A DNA stretch of 27,977 bases. Source: Clostridium sp. AF37-5. Lineage in GTDB: Bacteria; Bacillota; Clostridia; Lachnospirales; Lachnospiraceae. The stretch's first letter is position 1, and each line of letters opens with the position of its first letter. The notes beneath the pieces were generated by a model that was given only the letters and a program-made list of their open reading frames with translations, was not told the origin of the DNA and made no database searches. Of the stretch, positions 16,456 to 26,084 are shown piece by piece. The DNA is taken from the NCBI RefSeq assembly GCF_003477605.1, contig NZ_QUDR01000029.1, positions 1-27,977 of the forward strand, read 5' to 3'. Made by a program: the position numbers and the translations under genes.

Positions 16456-17679
16456 CTAACTTCTGTAATCGCCATTTATTTTTACATAATCATAAGTCAA
16501 ATCGCATCCCCAGGCAATTGCCGATGCATCCCCCTGCTTCATGTCGCAAATAAATGTAACTGCATCTTTTCCTAATAAAATAGTCGCCTCATCTTCACTG
16601 TAATCTGTCGGCACACCATCTTTTACTAAAACAATCTGCTCATCCTCAGCTTCTAAAATCAAATCGATTACATCCGGGTCAAAGTCTGCACCGGAATACC
16701 CCAGTGCGCACAAAACACGTCCCCAGTTCGCATCCTTGCCAAACACCATTGCTTTCACGAGGTTTGAAGTCACAACCGATTTACTAAAAATCTTTGCCTC
16801 TTCTTTATTCTTACAGTGAACTGCTCTTACTTCCATCAGCCTCGTAGCGCCTTCTCCGTCCGCTGCCATCTGTTTTGCCAAATCCGTTGCAACAAAACTC
16901 AGTGCCTCTTTGAATTTTACATATCCATTCGTTCCTGCTTTGATTTCAACACCGGATTCGCCATTGGCAAGCACCAGATATGTATCATTTGTTGATGTAT
17001 CGCGGTCAACCGAAATCATATTAAAACTATCTGACACAATTTCGGAAACCATTTCCTGCAGTAAATCATGTGAAATTTTTGCATCTGTTGTCGTAACGCT
17101 AAGCATCGTTGCCATATTCGGGTGAATCATACCGGAACCTTTGCTCATGCCACCAACTGTTACGGTTACTCCGTCCACCTCAAAACTGGCTGCCGCTTCC
17201 TTCGGAACAGTGTCCGTTGTCATAATTGCCTTAGCCGCAAGCAGACCTGCTTCTTTTGTATCTGCCAGTGCATCCTTTAAAAGTTTTGCACCTTTTTGTA
17301 TCGGTTCTTTTTTTATCTGCATTCCGATAACGCCGGTTGAAGCTGTCAAAACCTCTTTTGTCGAAACGCCAAGTGCCTCTGCAATTTGTGAAGCCATGTA
17401 CTCATTAATTTCTTTACCTTCGCCTCCGGTACAGGCATTGGCAATTCCACTATTCAATACGACCGCATGAACATCCTTTTTGCTCTCAACAATTTCTTTA
17501 TCCCACCAAACCGGTGCTGCCTTTACTACATTCGTTGTAAAAGTTCCTGCACAGACCGCCGGGCTTTCTGTATAGACAAGGGCCATATCTGTACGGTTTT
17601 TATATTTAATTCCTGCCTCTGCGCTCGCCGCCATAAATCCTTTTGCTGCGGTAACGCCGCCTTCTATTGTATTCATCAT
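16456..17679 (-). CDS. argJ: Glutamate N-acetyltransferase / amino-acid acetyltransferase
   Basis: Moves the acetyl group from N-acetylornithine to glutamate, closing the acetyl cycle; bifunctional members also use acetyl-CoA. The self-cleavage site is intact: [15 protein letters not shown], with nucleophile Thr191 giving alpha and beta chains. [12 protein letters not shown] and the C-terminal [13 protein letters not shown] are family hallmarks. 407 residues is full length. AGGAGG lies 5 bases before the first of two adjacent ATGs. It is second in argCJBD, 11 bases after argC. Because argC and argB flank it and no argA or argE is seen, the cyclic route is likely. Confidence 0.95.
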   Translation of the reverse strand: MMNTIEGGVTAAKGFMAASAEAGIKYKNRTDMALVYTESPAVCAGTFTTNVVKAAPVWWDKEIVESKKDVHAVVLNSGIANACTGGEGKEINEYMASQIAEALGVSTKEVLTASTGVIGMQIKKEPIQKGAKLLKDALADTKEAGLLAAKAIMTTDTVPKEAAASFEVDGVTVTVGGMSKGSGMIHPNMATMLSVTTTDAKISHDLLQEMVSEIVSDSFNMISVDRDTSTNDTYLVLANGESGVEIKAGTNGYVKFKEALSFVATDLAKQMAADGEGATRLMEVRAVHCKNKEEAKIFSKSVVTSNLVKAMVFGKDANWGRVLCALGYSGADFDPDVIDLILEAEDEQIVLVKDGVPTDYSEDEATILLGKDAVTFICDMKQGDASAIAWGCDLTYDYVKINGDYRS

Positions 17680-17690
17680 ATTTTCCTCCT

Positions 17691-18731
17691 TTACGGAACC
17701 ATCGGTACAAGCCGGAGCCCCTCTGCCTCATCAAATCCAAACATCAGATTCATGTTTTGAACTGCCTGTCCGGCAGCACCTTTTGTGATATTATCCATTG
17801 CTCCCATCATAATCACGCGATGCGTGCGCTCGTCAACTTTTACATTTACATCGACAAAGTTGCTTCCCTCAACCCATTTGGTCTCCGGACACACACCCTC
17901 ATCCAGCACGCGCACAAAATATTCATCTTGATATGCTTTCACATAAGCCTCTCGAATCTGCTCTTTTGTCACACCTTCTTTATATTTTGCATATGCCGTA
18001 ACCAAAATACCACGGTTCATTGGAATCAAATGCGGAGTAAAATTAAGTGTAACATCTTTTCCGCTAATATAGGAAAGCTGTTCTTCAATCTCCGGTGTGT
18101 GACGGTGCGTGGCTACTCCATATGCCTTAATATTCTCATTTACTTCGCAGTAAAGATTTGGAACTTTTGCACCTCTTCCTGCTCCTGATGTTCCGGATTT
18201 TGCATCAATAATTAAAGTATCCATATCAATCAGTCCTTCTCTTGCAAGCGGTGCAATCGAAAGTGTTGAACAGGTTGGATAGCATCCCGGATTAGCAATC
18301 AAACGTGCCTTTTTAACTTGCTTGCGGTTTAACTCACACAATCCGTATACAGCCTCATCCAAATACTGAGGGCTTTTATGTGTGATGCCGTACCATTTTT
18401 CATAAACCGCAACATCTTTTATTCGGTAATCCGCACTCAAGTCAATCACCTTTGCCTGGGAAAGGATTTCGTCATCCAGAACACCTGCCAAATACCCCTG
18501 CGGTGTTGCGGTAAATATCACGTCTGCCTCTTTTGCCAAAGTATGTAAATCATCACTTTTACAAATATTTTCTACAATCTGAAAAACATTTCCAAAAACG
18601 GAACTAAATTTCTTATCCACATAACTTCTCGAACCATACCATACAATCTCAACTTCTTTGTGCTGCAATAATAATCGAACCAATTCCTGTCCTGCGTACC
18701 CTGTAGCACCGATAATTCCAGCCTTTATCAT
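17691..18731 (-). CDS. argC: N-acetyl-gamma-glutamyl-phosphate reductase
   Basis: NADPH-dependent reduction of acetylglutamyl phosphate. The Rossmann motif GIIGATGYAGQELVRLL is at the start, and the catalytic Cys150 is in ANPGCYPTCS. PHLIPMNRGI and GSNFVDVNV are also present. I chose the ATG at 18731 (GGAGG 5 bases upstream), giving 346 residues, the normal length; the frame is open to 18782, but that start has no SD. It is the first gene of argCJBD and diverges from argG. The operator and promoter lie at 18784-18849. Confidence 0.95.
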   Translation of the reverse strand: MIKAGIIGATGYAGQELVRLLLQHKEVEIVWYGSRSYVDKKFSSVFGNVFQIVENICKSDDLHTLAKEADVIFTATPQGYLAGVLDDEILSQAKVIDLSADYRIKDVAVYEKWYGITHKSPQYLDEAVYGLCELNRKQVKKARLIANPGCYPTCSTLSIAPLAREGLIDMDTLIIDAKSGTSGAGRGAKVPNLYCEVNENIKAYGVATHRHTPEIEEQLSYISGKDVTLNFTPHLIPMNRGILVTAYAKYKEGVTKEQIREAYVKAYQDEYFVRVLDEGVCPETKWVEGSNFVDVNVKVDERTHRVIMMGAMDNITKGAAGQAVQNMNLMFGFDEAEGLRLVPMVP

Positions 18732-18783
18732 AGCATCCTCCATTCCGCCGTACTTTGGCAGCTCACTCTTTTTATTCATCATT

Positions 18784-18801
18784 TATGCATATTTATACAT
18801 A
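18784..18801. promoter_or_regulatory. ARG box (ArgR/AhrC operator)
   Basis: TATGCATATTTATACATA matches the ARG-box pattern TNTGNATWWWWATNCANA at every fixed position. It lies just downstream of the argC promoter, where a bound arginine repressor would block argCJBD. The site lies about 100 bases from the argG promoter. Confidence 0.8.
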
Positions 18802-18820
18802 TTATACACAAACCTCAATT

Positions 18821-18849
18821 ATTATACATCTTTTCCGATAAATATGCAA
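18821..18849 (-). promoter_or_regulatory. argC operon promoter
   Basis: TTGCAT (18844-18849), 17-base spacer and consensus TATAAT (18821-18826) on the minus strand. The ARG box begins about 20 bases downstream of the -10. Confidence 0.75.
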
Positions 18850-18899
18850 TACCTAACTAGAATTTATTCGTCATTCTTTGAAAATAATTGATTTTATGC

Positions 18900-18928
18900 T
18901 TGCATAATATTCACTTGTGGTGTATATT
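18900..18928 (+). promoter_or_regulatory. argG promoter with possible weak ARG box
   Basis: TTGCAT (18900-18905), 17-base spacer, TATATT (18923-18928). The stretch 18900-18914 (TTGCATAATATTCAC) resembles an ARG box with a one-base-short centre, so ArgR could also cover this promoter. Confidence 0.6.
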
Positions 18929-18970
18929 AGAAAAAGGTTAATACCAAAAAATACATACGGAGGTTCTATT

Positions 18971-20194
18971 ATGAAAGAAAAAGTTATTTTAGCTTATTCC
19001 GGCGGCCTGGATACAACAGCAATTATTCCATGGCTTAAAGAGAATTTTGATTATGAAGTTATCTGTGTCTGCATTGATTGTGGACAGGGTGAAGAATTGG
19101 ACGGTCTGGAAGAAAGAGCTAAGTTCTGTGGTGCATCCAAACTTTACATTGAGGATGTTGTCGATGAGTTCTGTGATGAATATGTAGTTCCTTGTGTACA
19201 GGCTCATGCTGTATATGAGAACAAATACCTTCTTGGTACTTCGATGGCTCGTCCGGTTATTGCAAAACGTCTTGTTGAAATTGCAAGAAAAGAAGGCGCT
19301 ACTGCTATCTGCCATGGTGCTACCGGAAAAGGAAATGACCAGATTCGTTTCGAACTCGGTATCAAAGCACTTGCTCCTGATTTGAAAATTATTGCAGCTT
19401 GGAGAAGTGATAAATGGACAATGGATTCCCGTGAATCCGAAATTGAATACTGCAAGGCACATGGAATTGATCTTCCATTCTCCGCAGATTCCAGTTACAG
19501 CCGTGACCGCAACTTGTGGCATATCAGCCATGAAGGTCTTGAATTGGAAGACCCGGCAAACGAGCCTAACTTCGATCATCTTCTGGTTCTTGGTACAACA
19601 CCGGAAAAAGCACCGGATGAAGGTGAATATGTAACTATGACATTTGAAGCCGGCGTTCCTAAGAGCGTAAACGGAAAAGAAATGAAAGTTTCCGATATTA
19701 TCCGCACTCTGAATGAATTAGGTGGAAAACATGGTATCGGTATTGTTGATATCGTAGAAAACCGCGTTGTTGGAATGAAATCCCGTGGTGTTTATGAAAC
19801 TCCTGGCGGAACAATTCTTTACGAAGCTCATCAGCAGTTGGAAGAATTAATTCTTGACCGCGATACAACAACATTGAAAATGGATATGGGGAATAAACTT
19901 GCTCAGATTTGTTACGAAGGCAAATGGTTCTCTCCTCTCCGCGAGGCAGTTCAGGCATTTATCGAGTCAACACAGAAATATGTAACCGGCGAAGTTAAAT
20001 TCAAACTGTACAAAGGAAACATTATCAAAGCCGGAACCACTTCACCATACAGCTTGTACAATGAAAGCATTGCAAGTTTCACAACCGGAGATTTGTATGA
20101 CCATCATGATGCAGAAGGTTTCATTAACCTCTTTGGTCTTTCTACCAAAGTTCGCGCAATGAAGATGGCAGAAGTAGAAAAGAATAATAAGTAA
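18971..20194 (+). CDS. argG: Argininosuccinate synthase
   Basis: Joins citrulline and aspartate using ATP, the step before argininosuccinate lyase. The PP-loop AYSGGLDTT (residues 8-16) and the motifs GATGKGNDQIRFEL, DRNLWHISHEGLELE and ALYKGNI-like KLYKGNIIKAG are present. 407 residues is normal. The ATG at 18971 has GGAGG 7 bases upstream; the frame extends upstream to 18917, but that would place the start inside the promoter. argH, usually the next gene, is not here: a terminator follows at once. Confidence 0.96.
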   Translation: MKEKVILAYSGGLDTTAIIPWLKENFDYEVICVCIDCGQGEELDGLEERAKFCGASKLYIEDVVDEFCDEYVVPCVQAHAVYENKYLLGTSMARPVIAKRLVEIARKEGATAICHGATGKGNDQIRFELGIKALAPDLKIIAAWRSDKWTMDSRESEIEYCKAHGIDLPFSADSSYSRDRNLWHISHEGLELEDPANEPNFDHLLVLGTTPEKAPDEGEYVTMTFEAGVPKSVNGKEMKVSDIIRTLNELGGKHGIGIVDIVENRVVGMKSRGVYETPGGTILYEAHQQLEELILDRDTTTLKMDMGNKLAQICYEGKWFSPLREAVQAFIESTQKYVTGEVKFKLYKGNIIKAGTTSPYSLYNESIASFTTGDLYDHHDAEGFINLFGLSTKVRAMKMAEVEKNNK

Positions 20195-20216
20195 ACAACC
20201 GTATTGTTGTAAATAA

Positions 20217-20255
20217 CAAAACAGCCTTCCATCCAATGATGTGAAGGCTGTTTTA
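20217..20255. terminator. Bidirectional terminator between argG and the chemotaxis receptor gene
   Basis: AAAACAGCCTTC pairs with GAAGGCTGTTTT around a 13-base loop. Ts follow on the plus strand and, through the leading As, on the minus strand too. It serves both convergent genes. Confidence 0.85.
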
Positions 20256-20289
20256 TTATCTTTTTACATCACTTATATGTCAGAAGATT

Positions 20290-22314
20290 TTATGCATCTT
20301 CATTGGTATCTTCTTCTGCTAACTGTTCGTATTCATCCGTAGAACCAAACTCAGCAAATTCAGAAAAGTCCTCATCCTCATATGATGCTGCCGCTTCATC
20401 TTCCTCTACATCAGTCTCCGTTTCAACTGCTGCATCGTCAACAGTTTCACTTTCCTCTGCATCGTCCGGAATCGTAAGATAAACATCATCATCTACCCCA
20501 GTTTCAACATCCTCTGCTACTTCTGTTTCCTCATAAGATTCAGATTCTTCTACGACATCTTCATAATCAACGGCCGCTGAAACATCCTCATCCGCCTCTG
20601 TCACAAATTTAGCAACTTCAGAATCCAAACGACGGCTTACATCCTCTGTTACACGAATGCTTGTCTGAATATCCATCATACTATCCGTCAATGTAGTTAC
20701 AGACTCTGATACACCGGATACCTGATTGGAACTATCATTAATCGTCTCTGAAATCTCATGTATCAGTGTTGCCATCTCATGCATCGTATCTTTCAATGCG
20801 GTTGCACTGTCAGCAAACTGAAGCATCAATGTATCAATACGATTTGCATCGTCGTTATACTGGTTACCGGTATTTACAAGATTATCATAATCCGGCATAA
20901 CCTCATTTTGGATAAAGGTCAGCATCTTATTGGCATTGTCTGCAAGTTCTCCTACTGAAGAGTTTACTTCCAAACTGATTTCCTGAATGTTATTCGCTGT
21001 CTCACGGCTTGAATCTGCCAGCTTACGAATCTCATCAGCCACTACAGCAAATCCCTTACCAACCTCACCGGCACGTGCTGCTTCAATGGATGCATTCAAT
21101 GCAAGCAGGTTTGTCTGAGAAGAAATCTCCAAAATATCATTTGTCAATACATTAATCTTTTCAACATCTTTACTCTTTTCAAGAGAACTCTGAAGCAGTG
21201 TATTAATTTCACTTGCCATCTCTGCCGTCATCTTACGGCGTTTCTGACCACTCTCCTGCAATGCATTCGCACGGTCTTTAATTTCTTTTGCAAAATCAGA
21301 ACCATTATTTGCCTCACCGGCAATATGCTCCATTGCTTCATAAACACGTCCTGCCTGGTCATTCAGATGGTCGGCGTGGTTTGCTACCTCTTCCATTCCG
21401 GCAGAAAGTTTTTCCATTACCTCAGATACCAGTTTGATATCGCCATTCGATGTATTTACACCATTAAACACCTGCTCTACATTGCCCTGCAGCTCAACGG
21501 CATCGGATTTGATTTCCATAATAATGTCGCGGAGCAAATCAATGAACTTATTAATTCCAACAACCAAAGTTCCCACTTCATCTTTTGTTTTTACCTGAAT
21601 CTGGGATGTAAGGTCACCGTGGTCTTGTTCAATACTTCGTACAATACCGTTCAAGTGACGAATTGCATGTTTGGTTGGACGAAGGATTGTTGCTACAACC
21701 ATTAAAATACAGAATACAATAGAAACAACCAACAAAGCAATTAAAACAACAAATGCTAATGTACTCTGTGATGCAGCTGCACCGAGTGCTCCCTGCGAAT
21801 CCTCTACTTTCTGGCTGTTCACCTTCTGCATGTCATCAATAGCACTCTGGAATTTCTTGTAGATAGGCTCTACCGCTTCGTTCAAATTCTTCATGCCATT
21901 CAGTTCATAATCATCAATTGCCTTTTTCGATTTCTGGTAAGACTCACTAAATGTTGCATACGCAGCTTTATAGTCTTTTACAGCATCGGCTTCACCACCG
22001 TCAGAACTCTTCTCTGCAATAACAGAAATATTCTTATCCATGCGTGCTGTAGCTTCTTTAATATCCTTTGATAACTGTTTTAAATCATCGTCATCAAATG
22101 CAGTTACATAGCGAGCCAGCTTATACTGAAGCAATATAAAATCTGACTCCATCTCTCCTGTCTTCTCCGTTATCGTCATATAATTGTCGCTAATCGACTT
22201 GGTTGCCTGATTCATCTGTGCAATCTTTGAATAAATCAATGTAGAACACAGTCCACATACAATTGCAAGAATGCAAAACGGCACCATGATTTTCAATCCA
22301 ATTGACTTCCTCAT
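20290..22314 (-). CDS. Methyl-accepting chemotaxis protein with acidic C-terminal tail
   Basis: Receptor that controls CheA and so flagellar behaviour. Membrane segments at about 8-28 and 185-211 flank a four-helix-bundle sensor of about 155 residues. A HAMP domain (about 212-265) precedes a long coiled signalling domain. Its conserved hairpin tip reads [20 protein letters not shown], followed by [21 protein letters not shown] (398-438). From about 573 to 674 the sequence is low-complexity and rich in Asp and Glu ([32 protein letters not shown]), unlike ordinary receptors. No aromatic CheR/CheB docking pentapeptide ends it. AAGGAG lies about 8 bases before the ATG. No che genes adjoin. Confidence 0.92.
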   Translation of the reverse strand: MRKSIGLKIMVPFCILAIVCGLCSTLIYSKIAQMNQATKSISDNYMTITEKTGEMESDFILLQYKLARYVTAFDDDDLKQLSKDIKEATARMDKNISVIAEKSSDGGEADAVKDYKAAYATFSESYQKSKKAIDDYELNGMKNLNEAVEPIYKKFQSAIDDMQKVNSQKVEDSQGALGAAASQSTLAFVVLIALLVVSIVFCILMVVATILRPTKHAIRHLNGIVRSIEQDHGDLTSQIQVKTKDEVGTLVVGINKFIDLLRDIIMEIKSDAVELQGNVEQVFNGVNTSNGDIKLVSEVMEKLSAGMEEVANHADHLNDQAGRVYEAMEHIAGEANNGSDFAKEIKDRANALQESGQKRRKMTAEMASEINTLLQSSLEKSKDVEKINVLTNDILEISSQTNLLALNASIEAARAGEVGKGFAVVADEIRKLADSSRETANNIQEISLEVNSSVGELADNANKMLTFIQNEVMPDYDNLVNTGNQYNDDANRIDTLMLQFADSATALKDTMHEMATLIHEISETINDSSNQVSGVSESVTTLTDSMMDIQTSIRVTEDVSRRLDSEVAKFVTEADEDVSAAVDYEDVVEESESYEETEVAEDVETGVDDDVYLTIPDDAEESETVDDAAVETETDVEEDEAAASYEDEDFSEFAEFGSTDEYEQLAEEDTNEDA

Positions 22315-22360
22315 AACAAATCTCCTTTTATGTAATTATATAGTTATAAACTCTATTTAG

Positions 22361-22389
22361 ATTATAACATCATACCTTTAAAAAAACAA
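22361..22389 (-). promoter_or_regulatory. Chemotaxis receptor promoter
   Basis: TTGTTT (22384-22389), 17-base spacer, TATAAT (22361-22366) on the minus strand. The -35 overlaps the T-run of the metA terminator. No sigma-D/FliA-type motif was seen. Confidence 0.55.
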
Positions 22390-22417
22390 GAAAGAATGTC
22401 TTAAATCGACACTCTTT
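22380..22417 (-). terminator. metA terminator
   Basis: On the minus strand stem AAAGAGTGTC / GACATTCTTT (one G-T pair) with a 7-base loop, then CTTG and seven Ts. It lies about 30 bases after the metA stop. Confidence 0.75.
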
Positions 22418-22445
22418 CCTCCAAAAAAAATTCATTAACAGCTTT

Positions 22446-23366
22446 TTATTTATTAATGTCTCTCACATCATATGGCGTACTCTGATATACATAATAATTA
22501 AGCCAGTTACTGTAGAACAATTGACCGGCAGAACGCCAGCGGACAACCGGCTTTTTCTCCGGGTTATCATCCGGAAAATAATTAGCCGGAATACTCGGAT
22601 TCATTCCCTTATCCAGGTCACGAAAATATTCTTTTGCCAGTGTATCCGAATCATACTCCAAATGTCCCGTCATAAAAAACTGTCTGCTGTCTTCTGTTTT
22701 TATAACCGCCACACCTGCCGCATCTGATACGGCAAGTACTTCCAGTTCCGGAATTTTCTCAACATCTTCTCTGTTTACCGTCATCGCACGTGACTGCGGA
22801 CAGTCAAAAATGTCATCAAAACCGCGAAACAGTGGAGAGCTTTTTTTCAGCACCCGATGTTTGTACACGCCGGATAATTTTTCCTCTCTGTCGACCCTCT
22901 CAATACCATAGTGATAATATAAACCGGCAAATGCAGCCCAACACATGTAAAGAGTACAGTGAACATGCTTCTTTGACCACTCCATAATATTTGTTAACTC
23001 ATCCCAGTAATCCACGTCTTCAAATTTGGTATAGTCAAGCGGTGCTCCTGTAATAATCATACCATCAAAATTACGGTCTTTGATGTCATCAAACACACGA
23101 TAAAAAGTTTCCAGATGGCTTGGTGCCACATGCGTCGGCTTATAACTGCTCGTCTGCATAAACTCCACATCCACCTGCAGCGGTGTATTGGACAATTTAC
23201 GCAAAAGCTGTGTTTCTGTCTCAATCTTTGTCGGCATAAGGTTTAAAATCAATACATGCAGCGGTCGAATATCCTGATGCATTGCACGATACTCCGTCAT
23301 TACAAATATATTTTCATTTTCCAGAATTTTCTGGGCAGGTAGTGAATCCTGAATTTTAATAGGCAC
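22446..23366 (-). CDS. metA: Homoserine O-acyltransferase (MetA type)
   Basis: First committed step of methionine synthesis: acyl transfer from acyl-CoA to homoserine. The start is the GTG at 23366 (AGGAG 8 bases upstream), giving PIKIQDSLPA, the usual N-terminus. This start numbers the catalytic Cys as 142 (YMCWAAFAGLYYHYGI), exactly the family position. GHLEYDSDTL holds the catalytic His and Glu. The acyl-CoA specificity position 111 (in TGAPLDYTKF) is Asp, whereas Glu goes with acetyl-CoA and Gly with succinyl-CoA; acetyl is therefore more likely. 306 residues is full length. It has its own promoter and terminator, and no SAM riboswitch fits in the short leader. Confidence 0.93.
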   Translation of the reverse strand: MPIKIQDSLPAQKILENENIFVMTEYRAMHQDIRPLHVLILNLMPTKIETETQLLRKLSNTPLQVDVEFMQTSSYKPTHVAPSHLETFYRVFDDIKDRNFDGMIITGAPLDYTKFEDVDYWDELTNIMEWSKKHVHCTLYMCWAAFAGLYYHYGIERVDREEKLSGVYKHRVLKKSSPLFRGFDDIFDCPQSRAMTVNREDVEKIPELEVLAVSDAAGVAVIKTEDSRQFFMTGHLEYDSDTLAKEYFRDLDKGMNPSIPANYFPDDNPEKKPVVRWRSAGQLFYSNWLNYYVYQSTPYDVRDINK

Positions 23367-23401
23367 AATTACCACTCCTAACTTATTTGATAATATTTGC
23401 C

Positions 23402-23430
23402 ATTGTAACACAACCAGATACTGTTTGCAA
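23402..23430 (-). promoter_or_regulatory. metA promoter
   Basis: TTGCAA (23425-23430), 17-base spacer, TACAAT (23402-23407) on the minus strand, directly after the tenI-like gene. Transcription would start about 30 bases before the metA GTG. Confidence 0.7.
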
Positions 23431-23439
23431 GGCTTGCGG

Positions 23440-24009
23440 TTATTCTCTCATGCATCCTGACATAATACAAATACCGCTTGCACCTTTACGCATAACTTCC
23501 GGCTCTCTCTCCTTTGTCATGCCGCCAATAGCATAGACAGGAACCTCTGAATTATCGCAAATATTTTCCAAAAATGATAATCCTCTCGGCGGTAAATCTT
23601 TTTTGCAGTCCGTAGCAAATATGTGACCGGCAATTACAAAATCCATTAAAAATGCCTCTGCCTCTTTTAACTGTTCCAGAGAATGAATCGACGTACTCAT
23701 TTCCTTCACGGAATTACGAAGTTTTTCCCTTTCCTTTTGAGACATCTGTGCCATAACTGAAAGCGGTATATGCACAAAAGGATGCGAAAGAGAAAGTGCC
23801 GCCCGGTAATCCGTATGCAGAATACATTTTTTACCTTCCTGATTCGTAATTTTCAAAACCTTTCCCGCAAGTTCTTCATATTCCTCATGGGATAAATCTT
23901 TTTCCCGCAAAAGGATGGCATTATATTCATCGCCTTGTGCGATCTGCCGGATTCTTTCCAAAAAATCCCCCTCACACAGATGACGGTTTGTTACTGCTAT
24001 TCTATACAT
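23440..24009 (-). CDS. tenI: TenI-like protein of the ThiE superfamily (probable thiazole tautomerase)
   Basis: A 189-residue TIM-barrel protein. Shared ThiE/TenI elements are ILLREKDLSHEEY and the phosphate-binding YAIGGMTKE and GASGICIMSG. The ThiE catalytic HLGQxD motif is missing: the corresponding stretch is PFVHIPLSVMAQ. The stretch AGHIFATDCKKDLPPRGL instead matches the TenI pattern, with His129 in the place of TenI's catalytic His. TenI isomerises the thiazole made by ThiG, which fits its position after thiS-thiG-thiH. The start ATG at 24009 overlaps the thiH stop (translational coupling). It could still have been annotated as thiE. Confidence 0.75.
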   Translation of the reverse strand: MYRIAVTNRHLCEGDFLERIRQIAQGDEYNAILLREKDLSHEEYEELAGKVLKITNQEGKKCILHTDYRAALSLSHPFVHIPLSVMAQMSQKEREKLRNSVKEMSTSIHSLEQLKEAEAFLMDFVIAGHIFATDCKKDLPPRGLSFLENICDNSEVPVYAIGGMTKEREPEVMRKGASGICIMSGCMRE

Positions 24010-25204
24010 AAATATAATCACTCATAACCGGCTGAAGTCCATGCTCCAAAATCGCATCATAAACTTCCTGCACATTTCTGGTATCATCAATTTCAAACTG
24101 TTCGTCGCCCTGCTCTTCTCCGCTTCTGCCACCAATTCCAACGTCCACGCCGGCAGATATCTTCGTTGCACAAATTTGAATCAGATTGTCGCGGACGCGC
24201 TTACATTCACGAGTAGAAACCGTAATGGAAGCAAACGGTAAAAGCAGACGATAAGCACACACAACCTGTAACAACTGCGCTTCATGCACATCCATCGGAT
24301 TAATTCTATCATTATTAATAATCGGGCGAAGTCTTGGACAGGAAAATGCAATTTCTGCCTGTGGATATTTCCGCTGCAATAAATAGGCATGAATTCCTGT
24401 TGCAAATGCATCTTTTCTAAAATCATCAAGGCCTAACAAAGCAGCAAAACCAACGCCTCGCATACCACCCTTTAATGCACGTTCCTGTGCGTTTAATCGA
24501 TATGGAAAAATACGTTTTTTACCTGCCAGATGAAGTGTTTCATATTTATCTGAATTGTAGGTCTCCTGAAATACGGTAACATAATCGGCACCACATTTAT
24601 GCCAGTACGCATAGTTCTCGGAATTTGTCGGATATACCTCCAAGCCAATCACCTTGAAATATTTTCTTGCAATCTTACAAGCCTCTCCAATGTATTTTAC
24701 ATCCGACATTTTCTCGCTCTCCCCGGTTAAAATCAAAATTTCCTGCAAACCGGATTTTGCAATTTCAACCATTTCACGTTCAATCCCCTCGGCATCAAGT
24801 TTCGCACGACGGATTTTATTATGGCAGTTAAAACCACAGTAAATACAATAATTCTCACAGTAATTTGCAATATAAAGCGGTGTAAACATCATAATGGAAT
24901 TACCAAAATGTTTCCTTGTCTCCTTCTGTGCCATCTGTGCAATTTCTTCCAAAAAAGGAAGGGCAGCCGGTGACAAAAGTGCTGCAAAATCTTCGGGTGT
25001 ACGATTGTCTTTATAAATCGCGCGGCGGACATCCGCAGCCGTATAAGAATCATAATCGTAAGCATTCATTGCTTCCACAACCGTTTTCTCAACATCGGAA
25101 TCCAAAACTTCCATTCCCTCTAAATATGTCATGTGGTCAATTCGGTTTTCCTTCATATCTTCCAGAATTGTTTCACTTAATATACTCTCATTTACTTTAT
25201 CCAT
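24002..25204 (-). CDS. thiH: 2-iminoacetate synthase (radical SAM, tyrosine cleaving)
   Basis: Oxygen-sensitive enzyme that splits tyrosine to dehydroglycine and p-cresol, feeding ThiG in anaerobes. The radical-SAM cluster motif is CENYCIYC (Cys116, 120, 123). LILTGESEKMSDV, VTVFQETYNSDKYETLHLAG and the C-terminal VGIGGRSGEEQGDEQF are ThiH signatures. 400 residues from the ATG at 25204, with GGAGG 5 bases upstream; an in-frame TTG at 25216 overlaps that SD and is rejected. It starts 18 bases after thiG. Confidence 0.94.
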   Translation of the reverse strand: MDKVNESILSETILEDMKENRIDHMTYLEGMEVLDSDVEKTVVEAMNAYDYDSYTAADVRRAIYKDNRTPEDFAALLSPAALPFLEEIAQMAQKETRKHFGNSIMMFTPLYIANYCENYCIYCGFNCHNKIRRAKLDAEGIEREMVEIAKSGLQEILILTGESEKMSDVKYIGEACKIARKYFKVIGLEVYPTNSENYAYWHKCGADYVTVFQETYNSDKYETLHLAGKKRIFPYRLNAQERALKGGMRGVGFAALLGLDDFRKDAFATGIHAYLLQRKYPQAEIAFSCPRLRPIINNDRINPMDVHEAQLLQVVCAYRLLLPFASITVSTRECKRVRDNLIQICATKISAGVDVGIGGRSGEEQGDEQFEIDDTRNVQEVYDAILEHGLQPVMSDYIYV

Positions 25205-25222
25205 GTCGTCCTCCAACTATCT

Positions 25223-26014
25223 TTATTTCGTTTTGAAACTGCCATCCTGAATATAGCCGGTCAGCGGTGAAGATGCACTTCCCCCACGCTCTAACACGCG
25301 TCCTGTACCGGCAAGATAAGCCTTTCTTCCTGCCTCAATCGCCAGTTTAAATGCCTCTGCCATAGCCGGGATATCTCCAGCTGTCGCAATACCGGTATTC
25401 GCCATAATTGCGGCAGCTCCCATTTCCATTGCAGCACATGCTTCAGATGGTTTTCCAATGCCGGCATCCACAATAATCGGAAGATTAATTTCATCAATCA
25501 AGATCTGAATGAATTCTTTTGTACAAAGACCTTTGTTCGAGCCAATCGGTGCAGCCAAAGGCATAATCGATGCAGCACCGGCATTCATCAAATCACGTGC
25601 CACATTCAAATCCGGATACATGTAAGGCATAACTACAAATCCTTCTTTTGCAAGAATTTCTGTCGCCTTGATGGTTTCCTGATTATCCGGAAGCAAATAT
25701 TTGGAATCTCTCATAATTTCAATTTTTACAAAATTGCCACAGCCAACTTCTCTTGACAAGCGTGCAATACGAACTGCTTCGTCAGCATTTCTCGCACCGG
25801 ATGTATTCGGAAGCAAGGTAACACCTTCCGGAATATAATCTAAAATATTTGCACGTCCATCCTGATTCGCACGGCGAAGCGCCAATGTAATAATCTGTGC
25901 ACCGGCATTTTCAACCGATGCCTTGATTAAATCCAGTGAATATTTTCCGGAGCCTAAGATGAAACGGGAAGAAAACTCCTGTCCACCAAGCATAAAAGTA
26001 TCTTTATTTTCCAT
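25223..26014 (-). CDS. thiG: Thiazole synthase
   Basis: Makes the thiazole phosphate carboxylate from deoxyxylulose phosphate, ThiS-thiocarboxylate and dehydroglycine. 263 residues. [18 protein letters not shown] is the usual start, [17 protein letters not shown] follows, and the Schiff-base Lys97 is in [10 protein letters not shown]. The phosphate-binding loops are [11 protein letters not shown] and [11 protein letters not shown], with [16 protein letters not shown] after them. AGAGGA lies 8-9 bases upstream of the ATG. Second gene of the thi operon. Confidence 0.96.
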   Translation of the reverse strand: MENKDTFMLGGQEFSSRFILGSGKYSLDLIKASVENAGAQIITLALRRANQDGRANILDYIPEGVTLLPNTSGARNADEAVRIARLSREVGCGNFVKIEIMRDSKYLLPDNQETIKATEILAKEGFVVMPYMYPDLNVARDLMNAGAASIMPLAAPIGSNKGLCTKEFIQILIDEINLPIIVDAGIGKPSEACAAMEMGAAAIMANTGIATAGDIPAMAEAFKLAIEAGRKAYLAGTGRVLERGGSASSPLTGYIQDGSFKTK

Positions 26015-26084
26015 GTTCTTATCCTCTCAATCTTTGTATTTGAATTTACATTTTACATGTCATGATTTTGACAGGGTTGTTTTA

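Noticed and set aside
23367..23440. SAM riboswitch or S-box before metA
   Set aside because: Only about 30 bases lie between the predicted transcription start and the GTG.
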